From: SFWF01 sp045636705
GTDB lineage: Bacteria; Bacillota; Clostridia; Oscillospirales; Acutalibacteraceae
DNA length: 64,000 nucleotides
Direction: 5' to 3'
NCBI GenBank assembly: GCA_045636705.1
Contig: JAZTYA010000030.1
Location: 19,824-83,823 of the forward strand
Shown: positions 15,275 through 24,029 of the stretch, piece by piece
Position numbering within the stretch: the first letter of the stretch is position 1
How the letters are laid out: every line of letters begins with the position of its first letter
The notes under the pieces: generated by a model
What the model saw: only the letters and a program-made list of their open reading frames with translations
Database searches by the model: none
Told to the model about the DNA's origin: nothing
Position numbers and translations under genes: made by a program

Positions 15275-16317
15275 AGTTCTCCCTCCTTTTTATCGGCGTT
15301 TCTACGAAGTTGTCCGCAAGAGGCGTCTATATCGCCGCCAAGCGTTCTCCTTACCGTAGTATTTATTCCAAGGTCATTTAGCCTTTTTGCAAATGCTAAA
15401 AGTTCCTTTTGGTCGGTTTTTTTATAGGTGTTTTCCTTTACAGGATTTACAGGAATTAAATTTACGTGACACATAATTCCCTTTAAGATTTTTGCGAGTT
15501 CTAACGCGCATTTTTCGGTATCGTTTACACCCTTTATCATTGCGTACTCAAATGAAATTCTTCTTCCCGTTACGCTTTGATAATCTCTACACGCTTTTAA
15601 TAACTCTGCTATATTCCATTTTTTATTTACCTTCATCATTTCACTTCTTATATCATCAAATGGCGCATGGAGTGAAATTGAAAGTGTTATTGGCAAATTA
15701 AGTTCAGCTAGCTTATATATTCCGCTTACAAGTCCTGCGGTTGACACCGAAATGTGTCTATATCCGATGCCGAGTCCTTGTTGGTCGGATACTAACTCTA
15801 AAAACCTCGCAACGTTTAAAAAATTATCAAGCGGTTCGCCCATTCCCATAAGCACGACGTTTGATATACGGACATTATTATCCTTTGCGGCGTTGTATAT
15901 TTGAGCCAGCATTTCTGACGGAGCTAGATTTCTAAAAAGTCCGTCAAGCCCTGACGCGCAGAAACTGCATCCCATTCGGCAACCAACCTGAGTCGATATA
16001 CAAACCGTGTATCCGTGGTTATATTTCATAAGGACCGATTCTATTCTTTCTCCGTCGTGAAGCTCATAAAGATATTTAACCGTTTCGTCAAGCTGAGATT
16101 TTAGTCTTTTAACCGTTTTTACGTGTGGTATAAAGTATTGGTCCAAAAGTTTTTCTCTTAAAGACTTTGGTATATCGGTCATTTCTTCAAAATCGGTAAC
16201 CCCCGACATAATCCACTTGTATATTTGCGCCGCACGAAACTTCTTTTCGCCAAGCTTCTCTATTTCAAGGGCTATTTCGCCTTGGGTCATCGACCTTATG
16301 TCCTTTTTTGGCAACAT
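15271..16317 (-). CDS. rlmN: 23S rRNA A2503 / tRNA A37 C2-methyltransferase
   Basis: A 348-residue radical SAM enzyme that methylates C2 of A2503 in 23S rRNA and A37 of some tRNAs. The cluster motif is CRMGCSFC (Cys113, Cys117, Cys120); VVLMGMGEPLDN is the SAM-binding GEP segment; Cys334 in DIDASCGQL is the cysteine that resolves the methyl intermediate. The N-terminal helical domain (KFRAAQIYKWI) is typical. GGAAGTGAT lies before the ATG. Overlaps prpC by four bases. A Cfr-type resistance enzyme is less likely given the housekeeping operon. Confidence 0.95.
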   Translation of the reverse strand: MLPKKDIRSMTQGEIALEIEKLGEKKFRAAQIYKWIMSGVTDFEEMTDIPKSLREKLLDQYFIPHVKTVKRLKSQLDETVKYLYELHDGERIESVLMKYNHGYTVCISTQVGCRMGCSFCASGLDGLFRNLAPSEMLAQIYNAAKDNNVRISNVVLMGMGEPLDNFLNVARFLELVSDQQGLGIGYRHISVSTAGLVSGIYKLAELNLPITLSISLHAPFDDIRSEMMKVNKKWNIAELLKACRDYQSVTGRRISFEYAMIKGVNDTEKCALELAKILKGIMCHVNLIPVNPVKENTYKKTDQKELLAFAKRLNDLGINTTVRRTLGGDIDASCGQLRRNADKKEGEL

Positions 16318-16329
16318 ATCACTTCCGAA

Positions 16330-17598
16330 TTAAATTTTCTCTAAAACTGCGGCAAAGAAGCCGTCTGTACCGTCGGTTTGCGGCATAAATGTATGAATGA
16401 ACTCAAGCTTAAAGTCGGTATTTTCCTTTAAAAACTCATTTACAATATCATCATTTTCTGCCTTGTGAAGCGTACAGGTTGAATAGAGAATTTTTCCACC
16501 CCGTTTTATATACTCCTTTGCCCTACCTAAAATAGCCTTTTGGGTGGCTATCAGTTCGTCAAAATCATTTACGGGTTTGTATTTTATATCGGGTTTTCGG
16601 CGTATTACACCAAATCCCGAACAAGGAACATCGCAGATAATCTTATCAAAAGATTCTTTTTCAAAATTATCTTTTGTTGCATCTAAAACCTTAGTTTTAA
16701 TATTTTCAAGTCCGAGCCTTTTGGCACCTTTTTCAATAAGGTGGGTTCTTTTTTCGTATATATCGCAGGATACGACCTTTTCTACCTCTTGCGCAGCGGT
16801 AAAGCTTTTGCCACCCGGCGCGGCGCAAAGGTCGAGCACCTTATCGGTCTTTTCAAAATTCAAAGCCGATAAAGCCTTTTGACAAGCAAGCTCTTCTATA
16901 TGGAAAAGTCCCATTTTAAACTCGTCCAGATTTTCAATGTTGGTAATGCCTGTAGCCTTTAACGCGAATGGAAAAACCTCTGTTGCCGTAATTCCCTTTG
17001 CTTGAAGGCTTTTTATAAGCTCTTCAGTCGTAGTTTTTGCCGAATTTACCCTTAAAAACAAGGGTGGCGGCAACAAGGCGTTTTCCAAAAACAGTTTTGT
17101 ATCTTCTACGCCATAATCCTTAATAAGAACCGAAACTAAGGATGCAGGGCAAGAATATCTTACCGACACGGAATTTATATCGTTTCCGTTTGGAAGCTCA
17201 ATTTCGGTATTGGATACCGAACGAAGCACGGCATTTACAAAACCGCTGTTATAGTTTTCGCCCGATTCCTTAATAAGTTTTACAGCTTCATTTACCGCGG
17301 CAGAGTCAGGAACACGGTTGGCAAATTTTATTTGATAAACCGCCGTACGAAGCACCGCCAAGGTGTATGGCTTTATCTTTTTAAGGGGTGTTTTTGCAAA
17401 CTGTTTAAGATAGTAGTCAATTACTACCTTTCTATCAAGGGTGCCGTAAATTATAAGGGTTGCTAGCGCCTTATCTTCTGAAGATAATTCACTTTCCTTT
17501 AAAAGAGAGTTTATTAAAAGGTTTGAATAAGCCTTTTCGGTTTCAATCTTTAAAAGTGCCTTTGCGGCTATTTCCCTTGGATTATTGTTCTTCTTCAT
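16330..17598 (-). CDS. rsmB: 16S rRNA C967 (C5)-methyltransferase RsmB
   Basis: A 422-residue two-domain enzyme. Residues 1-140 are a NusB-like RNA-binding domain (NPREIAAKALLKIE, YGTLDRKVVIDYYL, RVPDSAAVNEAVKL). About 150-420 are a SAM methyltransferase with VLDLCAAPGGKSF, CDVPCSGFGVIRRKPD (one catalytic cysteine) and GGKILYSTCTL (the second). It methylates C5 of C967 in 16S rRNA. The start overlaps the end of fmt by 17 bases, which indicates coupling. Confidence 0.95.
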   Translation of the reverse strand: MKKNNNPREIAAKALLKIETEKAYSNLLINSLLKESELSSEDKALATLIIYGTLDRKVVIDYYLKQFAKTPLKKIKPYTLAVLRTAVYQIKFANRVPDSAAVNEAVKLIKESGENYNSGFVNAVLRSVSNTEIELPNGNDINSVSVRYSCPASLVSVLIKDYGVEDTKLFLENALLPPPLFLRVNSAKTTTEELIKSLQAKGITATEVFPFALKATGITNIENLDEFKMGLFHIEELACQKALSALNFEKTDKVLDLCAAPGGKSFTAAQEVEKVVSCDIYEKRTHLIEKGAKRLGLENIKTKVLDATKDNFEKESFDKIICDVPCSGFGVIRRKPDIKYKPVNDFDELIATQKAILGRAKEYIKRGGKILYSTCTLHKAENDDIVNEFLKENTDFKLEFIHTFMPQTDGTDGFFAAVLEKI

Positions 17599-18523
17599 TT
17601 AATATTACGAATCCTTCTTTTATAGGATGTCCCTTTAAATAGTCTTCCGCCTTCATTCTCTTTGAACCTTCAGCCTGAATTTCTAAAAGCTCAATGGCGG
17701 TGTTGTCAGCGCAAGCTATTATAAGTCTTTTATCCGAGCAAAGAACCGTGCCGCTTTCTGCTGCCCTTCCATTTGCTATTCTTGAGGAAAGAATTTTTAC
17801 ACGCTTGCCTTGTAAAAAGAAGTATGCCGCAGGCCAAGAGTAAAAGCCACGGATTAGGTTATGGGTCTCTTGTGCTGTCTTTTTAAAATCGACAAATCCC
17901 ATTTCTCTTTTTATTATAGGCGCATAATTCGATTTAGAATCATCCTGTTTCTCCGGAACTATGGTTTCCTCTTCAAGACCCTTCATAGTATCTAAAATAA
18001 CCTTTGCAGAAAGAAGGCTTAAGCGGTCGTGGAGTTCTTCTCCTGTTTCGTTTTCGCCAATACTTATACTTTCGCTTAAAAGCACGTCGCCCGTATCAAG
18101 ACCTTTTTCCATTCGTTGTGTGCTCATACCCGTAATGGTATCGCCACAAACTATTGACCATTGAATCGGCGATGCTCCTCTATGACGAGGAAGCAAGGAT
18201 GCGTGTCCATTGACACATCCGTATTTGGGGAAATTGAGTATTTCCTCAGGCAAAATCTTGCCGTATGCTACAACGATTATAATATCGGGATTTAACTTTT
18301 TAATAACGTTTAAGGCTTCGCCGTCGCGCAAAGTTTCGGGTTGGAAAACAGGTAAACCCACACTAGTAGCATAAACCTTAACAGCAGAAGGGGTTATATT
18401 CTGCTTTCTGCCAACCGCCTTATCGGGTTGAGTGAAAACGCCTAAAACATTATGGTCTGACTCGTAAAGAGCCTTAAGGGTTGGCACCGAAAAATCAGGT
18501 GTTCCCATAAAAACTAAATTCAT
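17582..18523 (-). CDS. fmt: methionyl-tRNA formyltransferase
   Basis: A 313-residue enzyme that formylates initiator Met-tRNA using 10-formyl-THF. The catalytic domain (about 1-205) has VFMGTPDFSVPTL, GRKQNITPSAVK, the folate-site loop NGHASLLPRHRGASPIQW and GDTITGMSTQRME; the C-terminal OB-like domain (about 210-310) has IRGFYSWPAAYF. AGAGGAA precedes the ATG. Follows def, as in most bacteria, so formylation and deformylation are co-expressed. Confidence 0.96.
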   Translation of the reverse strand: MNLVFMGTPDFSVPTLKALYESDHNVLGVFTQPDKAVGRKQNITPSAVKVYATSVGLPVFQPETLRDGEALNVIKKLNPDIIIVVAYGKILPEEILNFPKYGCVNGHASLLPRHRGASPIQWSIVCGDTITGMSTQRMEKGLDTGDVLLSESISIGENETGEELHDRLSLLSAKVILDTMKGLEEETIVPEKQDDSKSNYAPIIKREMGFVDFKKTAQETHNLIRGFYSWPAAYFFLQGKRVKILSSRIANGRAAESGTVLCSDKRLIIACADNTAIELLEIQAEGSKRMKAEDYLKGHPIKEGFVILNEEEQ

Positions 18524-18533
18524 TAGATTTCCT

Positions 18534-18971
18534 CTACTTTAATCTGTTTTTAAAGACAATGCCATCAAGATGGTCTATTTCGTGACAAAAGGCACGAGCT
18601 TTCAGTCCTTCACCCTCAGCGGTAAAGGTGTTGCCGTTTCTGTCCTGTGCTCTTACCTTAACCTTCATAGGTCTTACTGTTGTACCATATTCGCCGGGGA
18701 AAGAAAGACAACCTTCTTGTTCTTCCTGTTTGCCTTCGGTTTCAATTATAACGGGATTAACAAGCTCTAAGAGTCCGTCACCAACGTCAACTATGCAAAC
18801 ACGGCGAAGGATACCTACCTGAGAAGCGGCAAGTCCGCATCCATCGGCGGCATACATTGTATCTGCCATATCATCTAAAAGAGAAGCAAGCCTTTCGTCA
18901 AAGGTGAGCTGTGTTCTGCAAACCTTTTTTAGGGCGTCATCTCCGTTTTTAACTATATTTCTAATTGCCAT
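18534..18971 (-). CDS. def: peptide deformylase
   Basis: A 145-residue metal-dependent hydrolase that removes the N-formyl group from new proteins. The three defining motifs are GCGLAASQ (44-51), EGCLS (86-90, metal ligand Cys88) and HEIDH (130-134, two His ligands and the catalytic Glu). Length fits the short type I/III-like clostridial enzymes. Located between priA and fmt in the usual order. Confidence 0.96.
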   Translation of the reverse strand: MAIRNIVKNGDDALKKVCRTQLTFDERLASLLDDMADTMYAADGCGLAASQVGILRRVCIVDVGDGLLELVNPVIIETEGKQEEQEGCLSFPGEYGTTVRPMKVKVRAQDRNGNTFTAEGEGLKARAFCHEIDHLDGIVFKNRLK

Positions 18972-18986
18972 TTTATCACCAGTATA

Positions 18987-21239
18987 CTAGATTATTTTTT
19001 CGGGATTTATATCTATAAAAAGAGACGTGTCCCGATTAAGTTTTATATTTGTAGCTTCCCTTAACATATCGCGAAGCTTTTTGCTGTTCTTCGTTTTTAT
19101 TATTAACCTAAATCTGTAATTATTGCTAATTTTAGGCATAGCCGCCGCAGTAGGACCTAAAATTATAAGTTTTATGTCACTATACTGCTCTTTAACAAGA
19201 TTTTTGATGTTTGCAAATATTTTTTGGGCCGTGTCTTGCGCTGCGTTTCGGTCTGACGACTGAACACCTATTTGCACAATATCGCAATATGGCGGATAAA
19301 CGGTCATTTTTCTCATAAGTATTTCATTACTGAAAAATGCATCATAATCTTGTTTTACCGCCTGTTTTATAAGGTTACTTTCCGGGTCGGTCGTTTGAAT
19401 TACCGCCATTCCCTTAACGCTGCCTCTGCCTGCCCTGCCAAAAACTTGGGTAAGCAAAGAAAAAGAACGTTCGAAACTTCTGTAATCTTCACTGTTCATA
19501 GCACTATCGGCGCCAATAACGCCTACTACTGAAACCTTTGGGAAATCAAGTCCTTTTGCAACCATTTGTGTGCCGAGCAGAATATCGTACTTGCCTTTTG
19601 AGAAATCGGACAATAATTGCTCCATCGAGCCACGACCTGCGGTAGAGTCTGCATCAAGTCTTAATACCGAGGCTTCGGGGAATGCGACCTTTAGCTCGTT
19701 TTCGACCCTTTGAGTGCCAATTCCCATAAAAAAGAGTTTTCCGTTATTACAAGAAGGACAAATCTCCCTTGCGGGCTCACTATATCCGCAATAGTGACAC
19801 ATAACGCGTTTATTTGCTGAATGATAGGTCATCGAAACGCTACAATTAGGGCAAGATGCCACATATCCGCAAGAGGGACAAGAAATATAGGTGTTATGTC
19901 CTCTGCGGTTTAAAAGAACAATTGCTTGATTGCCCTTTTCAAGCGCTTCGTATATAGCCGTATTTAGTTCCAAGCTTAAAGCCGACGTGTTACCGCCAAG
20001 CATTTCCTTTCGCATATCAACCGTTTTTACCTCGGGCAAGGTTGCTCCGCCAAAACGAGATGATAATTTGAGCAGTTCATACTTACCGCTAAGCGCAGAT
20101 GAATAACTTTCAAGCGAAGGTGTTGCCGATGCCAACACAAGCAAAGCGTTGTTATAAGAAACACGGAATTTAGCTAGGTCTCTTGCATGGAAGCGAGGAG
20201 ATTTTTCAGACTTATAGGTGTGTTCCTGTTCCTCGTCAATGATGATAGCCGCAAGATTTCTAACCGGTGCAAAAACTGCCGAACGGGTACCTATTACTAT
20301 GGTAGCCTCTCCGTTTTTAACCCTTTTCCATTCATCCATTCGTTGTCCTAAAGACATTGCCGAATGGAAAACCGCAACCTTTTCTCCATAACGTCTTGAA
20401 AATATTGAAAGCATCTGAGGTGTTAGTGAAATTTCAGGGACCATTATAATAACACCCTTATCATCCTCTAAAACCCTATCAACAAGCCTTAAAAACACAC
20501 TTGTTTTTCCGCTTCCCGTAACACCGTAAAGCAAAGCGGCGCTTCCCTTATCGGCATTATAAAGCTCAACCAGTCGATTATACGCCTTTGACTGCTCGTC
20601 GGTAAGGATTATTTCCTTTGGATTTTCATCCTTTTTTATATCCTTTATTGGAGAACGGTAAACCTCTTTTTCGAAGGCTTCAATAACACCCTTTTTCTCC
20701 AAGGTTTTTATAACCGAGGATGAAACACCCGTAAAGTACAAAACCTCTTTAACGCTTATGCTCTCATAATCAGATATAAACAATGCAACCTCTCTTTGCT
20801 TTTCAGAAAGGTTATATGCTAAAAGTTCATCCTTTGAGATGATTAGTCGCACGTTTTTTTGGGTGTTATCTCCCATTTTTTGTACAGCTTCGCCGTTCTC
20901 GTTAACCCTAAAGCTTATTCCCGACGGAAGACAAACCTTTACTGCGTCAAAATACGTGCAAAAAAGATGTTCTTGCATCCAAAGGCACATTTTAACCATT
21001 TCGTCGCTTAAAATAGGTTCTTTGTCTATCACCGACTCAATAAATTTAAGATTTTCGGTATCGGCTTCTTCTGTTACGTCAAGGATAATTCCCTGCCTTT
21101 TAGTGTTGCCTCTGCCAAAGGGAACTAAAACCCTTGAACCTATAAGATTTCGGTCTTTAATTTCTTCCGGGACAAGGTAAGAATATAATCTATCAAAAGA
21201 ATAAGCCGTCTGCTCGATAGCAACTAAGGCTATTGCCAT
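18987..21239 (-). CDS. priA: primosomal replication restart helicase PriA
   Basis: A 750-residue superfamily 2 helicase that reloads the replisome at stalled forks. An N-terminal 3'BD domain (YSYLVPEEIKDRNLIGSRVLVPFGRGN) is followed by a winged helix, Walker A GVTGSGKTSVF, DEEQEHTYKSEKSPRFHARD, a zinc-binding block with paired CxxC motifs (CPSCGYVASCPNC, CHYCGYSEPAREICPSC), and helicase motifs (GTQMVAKGLDFP, QVFGRAGRG). AAGGAG lies just before the ATG. In Bacillus coaBC lies between rpoZ and priA; it is absent here. Confidence 0.96.
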   Translation of the reverse strand: MAIALVAIEQTAYSFDRLYSYLVPEEIKDRNLIGSRVLVPFGRGNTKRQGIILDVTEEADTENLKFIESVIDKEPILSDEMVKMCLWMQEHLFCTYFDAVKVCLPSGISFRVNENGEAVQKMGDNTQKNVRLIISKDELLAYNLSEKQREVALFISDYESISVKEVLYFTGVSSSVIKTLEKKGVIEAFEKEVYRSPIKDIKKDENPKEIILTDEQSKAYNRLVELYNADKGSAALLYGVTGSGKTSVFLRLVDRVLEDDKGVIIMVPEISLTPQMLSIFSRRYGEKVAVFHSAMSLGQRMDEWKRVKNGEATIVIGTRSAVFAPVRNLAAIIIDEEQEHTYKSEKSPRFHARDLAKFRVSYNNALLVLASATPSLESYSSALSGKYELLKLSSRFGGATLPEVKTVDMRKEMLGGNTSALSLELNTAIYEALEKGNQAIVLLNRRGHNTYISCPSCGYVASCPNCSVSMTYHSANKRVMCHYCGYSEPAREICPSCNNGKLFFMGIGTQRVENELKVAFPEASVLRLDADSTAGRGSMEQLLSDFSKGKYDILLGTQMVAKGLDFPKVSVVGVIGADSAMNSEDYRSFERSFSLLTQVFGRAGRGSVKGMAVIQTTDPESNLIKQAVKQDYDAFFSNEILMRKMTVYPPYCDIVQIGVQSSDRNAAQDTAQKIFANIKNLVKEQYSDIKLIILGPTAAAMPKISNNYRFRLIIKTKNSKKLRDMLREATNIKLNRDTSLFIDINPEKII

Positions 21240-21280
21240 ACTCCTTCCCCGTCCTTTCTTTTTTGATTAAGCTAAGTTAA

Positions 21281-21454
21281 TTAAAGTTTTTTTGCAAGAT
21301 TGTCAATAGCAAGGCTTACAGGCTTTTCAATGATAATTTCACCATTTTGCTCTGCCTTTTCTGATATATTTCTTGCCTCTTTTGCGATTTCGTTTACAAG
21401 TCTATAACGATTCTCACAAGAACTGATAAGTTTTCCAATAGCGGGATTTAACAT
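21281..21454 (-). CDS. rpoZ: RNA polymerase omega subunit
   Basis: A 57-residue protein starting MLNPAIGKLISSCENRYRLV and ending in DNLAKKL. This matches the short omega subunits of Firmicutes, which help assemble beta-prime into RNA polymerase and affect ppGpp response: an N-terminal N/R-Y-x-LV-x-IAKxAR helix and a KPVSLAI segment. Its ATG overlaps the gmk stop by seven bases and GAGGTG lies upstream. The gmk-rpoZ-priA order supports the call. Shorter than Escherichia coli omega (91 residues), as usual in this phylum. Confidence 0.9.
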   Translation of the reverse strand: MLNPAIGKLISSCENRYRLVNEIAKEARNISEKAEQNGEIIIEKPVSLAIDNLAKKL

Positions 21455-22056
21455 TTCGAAAGCACCTCATTGATTAAATATTTCTGTTTTTCGGTTTTTA
21501 ACCTTAAATTTTTTATTATTGTTATAACATCGTTTACCGCTTCATCGAGCTGGTCGTTCACGACGATATAATCGTATTCTGTAGCTCTTGCAATTTCTGC
21601 AAGGGCTTCGGTCAGCCTTTTGTTTACCATTTCTGCCGAGTCTGTTCCACGGCCTGACAAGCGTGCCTTTAACACCTCGAACGAAGGTGGCATTACAAAA
21701 ATACTGACCGCGTCTTCTAAATTTTTTCTTATATTTGCGGCGCCGTTAACATCAACTTCGATAATTATTTCGCCGCCGTTTTCTAAAACGTATTCAACCG
21801 GTTCTCTCGGTGTGCCGTAATAGTTTCCAACAAAGACGTTGTGTTCCAAAAACATATTACGAGAAAGTCGGTCCTCGAATTCCTCACGAGAGATAAAATT
21901 GTACTTTTCTCCTTCAATCTCACCCGGTCGCATATCACGGGTTATGGTTGAAATCGAAAATTTAAGTTCGGGCATTTGTTCAAATACCTTTTTTAAAATG
22001 GTGTCTTTACCCGAACCCGAAGGACCTGAAATTATAAGTGCTGAACCCTTATTCAT
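21448..22056 (-). CDS. gmk: guanylate kinase
   Basis: A 202-residue kinase converting GMP to GDP. The ATG at 22056 is chosen because GGAGG lies 9 bases upstream and the protein then begins MNKGSALIISGPSGSGKD; a longer in-frame start at 22101 lies within remA. P-loop 11-18; GMP-binding segments STITRDMRPGE, YNFISREEF, FVGNYYGTP and IEVDVNGAANIRK; lid RLSGRGTDS. Eight bases overlap with remA upstream and seven with rpoZ downstream, indicating tight coupling. Confidence 0.95.
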   Translation of the reverse strand: MNKGSALIISGPSGSGKDTILKKVFEQMPELKFSISTITRDMRPGEIEGEKYNFISREEFEDRLSRNMFLEHNVFVGNYYGTPREPVEYVLENGGEIIIEVDVNGAANIRKNLEDAVSIFVMPPSFEVLKARLSGRGTDSAEMVNKRLTEALAEIARATEYDYIVVNDQLDEAVNDVITIIKNLRLKTEKQKYLINEVLSKC

Positions 22057-22312
22057 TTGTCTTGTCCTCCATATCTTCTTCCTCTTCAATACGGGCTGCA
22101 ACCGTTTCGGGATAGAGGTAGGTTAAGATTACCAAATCACTGTCTGTAATAATTACCGCTCTGGTCTTTCTTCCGTGGGTTGCATCAATAGCGGTGCCTC
22201 TCTCCTTTGCATCCTGTACAAGACGCTTTATAGGAGCAGATTCGGGGCTAACTATTGCAACCAAGCGGTCGGTAGAAACCATATTACCAAAACCTATGTT
22301 TACTAATTTCAT
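22049..22312 (-). CDS. remA: RemA-family DNA-binding regulator (DUF370)
   Basis: An 87-residue protein of the RemA/DUF370 family, in Bacillus a DNA-binding activator of biofilm matrix operons and osmoprotection. The family start MKLVNIGFGNMVSTDRLVAI and the core GTAIDATHGRKTRAVIITDSD are clear. A short acidic C-terminal extension (IEEEEDMEDK) follows. AAGGTG precedes the ATG. It sits between yicC and gmk as in most Firmicutes. Confidence 0.92.
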   Translation of the reverse strand: MKLVNIGFGNMVSTDRLVAIVSPESAPIKRLVQDAKERGTAIDATHGRKTRAVIITDSDLVILTYLYPETVAARIEEEEDMEDKTNE

Positions 22313-22323
22313 TTTGCTACACC

Positions 22324-23202
22324 TTACTCTATGTTCTGTATCTGTTCGCGTATCTTTTCGATTTCGGATTTAATATCTACTACCTTGCCTGCAATTTCAA
22401 GGTTTTGAGATTTAGAACCGATTGTGTTTGCTTCCCTGTTCATTTCCTGAACAATAAAATCAAGCTTTCGGCCAATTGCGCCGCCAACTCTTAACATTGA
22501 TAGAAGCTGGTCAATATGGCTTTTAAGTCTAACTGTTTCTTCAGCTACTGCAACCTTATCCGCATAGATAGCGGTTTCGGTTATAACCCTTGTTTCATCA
22601 TAGGCAGCGCCCTCGAGAAGCTCCTTGATTTTTGCTTCTAAGCGTTGTCTGTATGCGATAACGGTTTCGGGTGATTTTTCATCAATGAAAGCAACGTTTG
22701 AAAGAATTAGGTCGGTTCTATTCTTTAGGTCCTCCGCCATCTTCTCGCCTTCGATTTCGCGCATTGCTATAAACTTATCGATAGCCGCGTTTGCCGCATC
22801 TAAAGCAATCTTTGCAGTTGCTTCCTCATCGATTTCCGACTTGGTTATTTTAAAGATATCGGGATTGCCTAAAAAGTTTGTAGCTCTTAAGTTGTTTTCA
22901 AGTCCAAATGTTTCGGACAAATCTTTGACTGCATTGATATAAGCCTCGGCATAGGTTTTATTAAGCTCTACCGTTACGTTCTCGTCCTCTGCCTTATCAA
23001 TCGTAACAAACATCTCTATCTTTCCGCGAGACACTCTGCTTTGAACCAAGGATTTAAGCTTGTCCTCCAAAAAGAGATATCCTTTTGGTAATCTGCAATT
23101 AAACTCTAAATATCTTGAATTGACCGACTTTATTTCAACGGTAAATCCTGTGCCCGATTCTTCGGCTGTGCCTCTTCCGAAGCCTGTCATACTTCTAACC
23201 AT
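22324..23202 (-). CDS. yicC: YicC/YloC family endoribonuclease
   Basis: A 292-residue protein; in E. coli YicC is an RNase acting on small RNAs and the B. subtilis homologue is YloC. The start MVRSMTGFGRG at 23202 is preceded by GAGGAG; an in-frame start five codons earlier is less likely. The N-terminal YicC domain has EIKSVNSRYLEFNCRLP and the C-terminal DUF1732 domain has GGAIGRKLDFIVQEMNRE and NTIGSKSQN with the conserved acidic residues. First gene of the long minus-strand operon. Confidence 0.92.
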   Translation of the reverse strand: MVRSMTGFGRGTAEESGTGFTVEIKSVNSRYLEFNCRLPKGYLFLEDKLKSLVQSRVSRGKIEMFVTIDKAEDENVTVELNKTYAEAYINAVKDLSETFGLENNLRATNFLGNPDIFKITKSEIDEEATAKIALDAANAAIDKFIAMREIEGEKMAEDLKNRTDLILSNVAFIDEKSPETVIAYRQRLEAKIKELLEGAAYDETRVITETAIYADKVAVAEETVRLKSHIDQLLSMLRVGGAIGRKLDFIVQEMNREANTIGSKSQNLEIAGKVVDIKSEIEKIREQIQNIE

Positions 23203-23261
23203 AAAAACTCTCCTCAAAACAGCAAGGTTTAACTTGCTACTATCCCATTATATACCGTTTA

Positions 23262-23291
23262 ATTTTACCAAAAAAACACCCCTTTTGTCAA
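23262..23291 (-). promoter_or_regulatory. sigma-A promoter of the yicC operon
   Basis: TTGACA (23286-23291) and TAAAAT (23262-23267) on the minus strand, 18 bases apart. A second TATAAT (minus strand, near 23248) lacks a partner -35. The promoter would drive about 13.6 kb down to the terminator at 9588-9612. Confidence 0.6.
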
Positions 23292-23381
23292 CCTTTCGGG
23301 CCCTTTTGTAACTAAATTTTAACCTTTTTGTAATAAATATAAATATATTATATTAATTTTAATATATAATGCGTTGCTATA

Positions 23382-23410
23382 TTGTAAAATTCGTTTTCTT
23401 GTGGTATAAT
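23382..23410 (+). promoter_or_regulatory. sigma-A promoter of mntP and the lipid kinase
   Basis: TTGTAA (23382-23387) and TATAAT (23405-23410) with a 17-base spacer, 40 bases before the mntP ATG. The short leader leaves no room for the yybP-ykoY manganese riboswitch often found before mntP. Confidence 0.65.
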
Positions 23411-23449
23411 ATGAAATACGCAAATTTATTTCGCTTTAAGGAGCAAAAT

Positions 23450-24016
23450 ATGGGTTTTTTAGATTTGTTTATTACCGCCATAGCTCTTTCTATGGACGCC
23501 TTTGCGGTGTCGGTTTGCAAGGGCCTGTCTGTACAAAAAATGTCCCCTAAGCACGCTTTATCGGCAGGACTTTATTTTGGCGGTTTTCAGGCGTTAATGC
23601 CTCTTCTTGGTTGCTTTTTAGGTATTAGTTTCAGTTCGGTGGTTGAAAGCTTTGACCATTGGATTTCCTTTGTTCTTCTTGGAATAATCGGCGCTAATAT
23701 GATAAAGGAATCTTTTAGTAAAGAAGAGGATGACTGCAACTGCTCTTTTGGCGTAAAGGCAATGATTCCTTTAGCCATTGCTACAAGCATTGACGCTTTA
23801 GCTGTTGGTGTGACCTTTGCCTTTTTAAAGGTTGATATTCTGCCTGCCGTTCTTTTAATCGGTATTACAACCTTTGTTTTATCAGGTTTTGGCGTTTACC
23901 TTGGTAACAAGTTTGGTTCTCGCTACAACTCAAAAGCCGAACTTGCAGGCGGCGTTGTCTTAATACTTATCGGCACTAAAATTTTACTTGAACACTTGAA
24001 TATTTTATCCTTTTAA
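23450..24016 (+). CDS. mntP: manganese efflux pump MntP
   Basis: A 188-residue inner-membrane protein with six hydrophobic segments that exports Mn(II). The ATG at 23450 follows AAGGAG; a longer in-frame start at 23369 overlaps the promoter and is rejected. The two internally repeated motifs with conserved Asp are IALSMDAFAVSVCKG (N-terminal half) and IATSIDALAVGVTFAF (C-terminal half). A short cysteine-containing loop (DDCNCSF) lies between halves. Followed 13 bases later by the lipid kinase. Confidence 0.93.
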   Translation: MGFLDLFITAIALSMDAFAVSVCKGLSVQKMSPKHALSAGLYFGGFQALMPLLGCFLGISFSSVVESFDHWISFVLLGIIGANMIKESFSKEEDDCNCSFGVKAMIPLAIATSIDALAVGVTFAFLKVDILPAVLLIGITTFVLSGFGVYLGNKFGSRYNSKAELAGGVVLILIGTKILLEHLNILSF

Positions 24017-24029
24017 GGAGTTTTAAAAT

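Noticed and set aside
23411..23449. yybP-ykoY manganese riboswitch before mntP
   Set aside because: The leader between the promoter and the ATG is only about 35 bases and shows no such fold.
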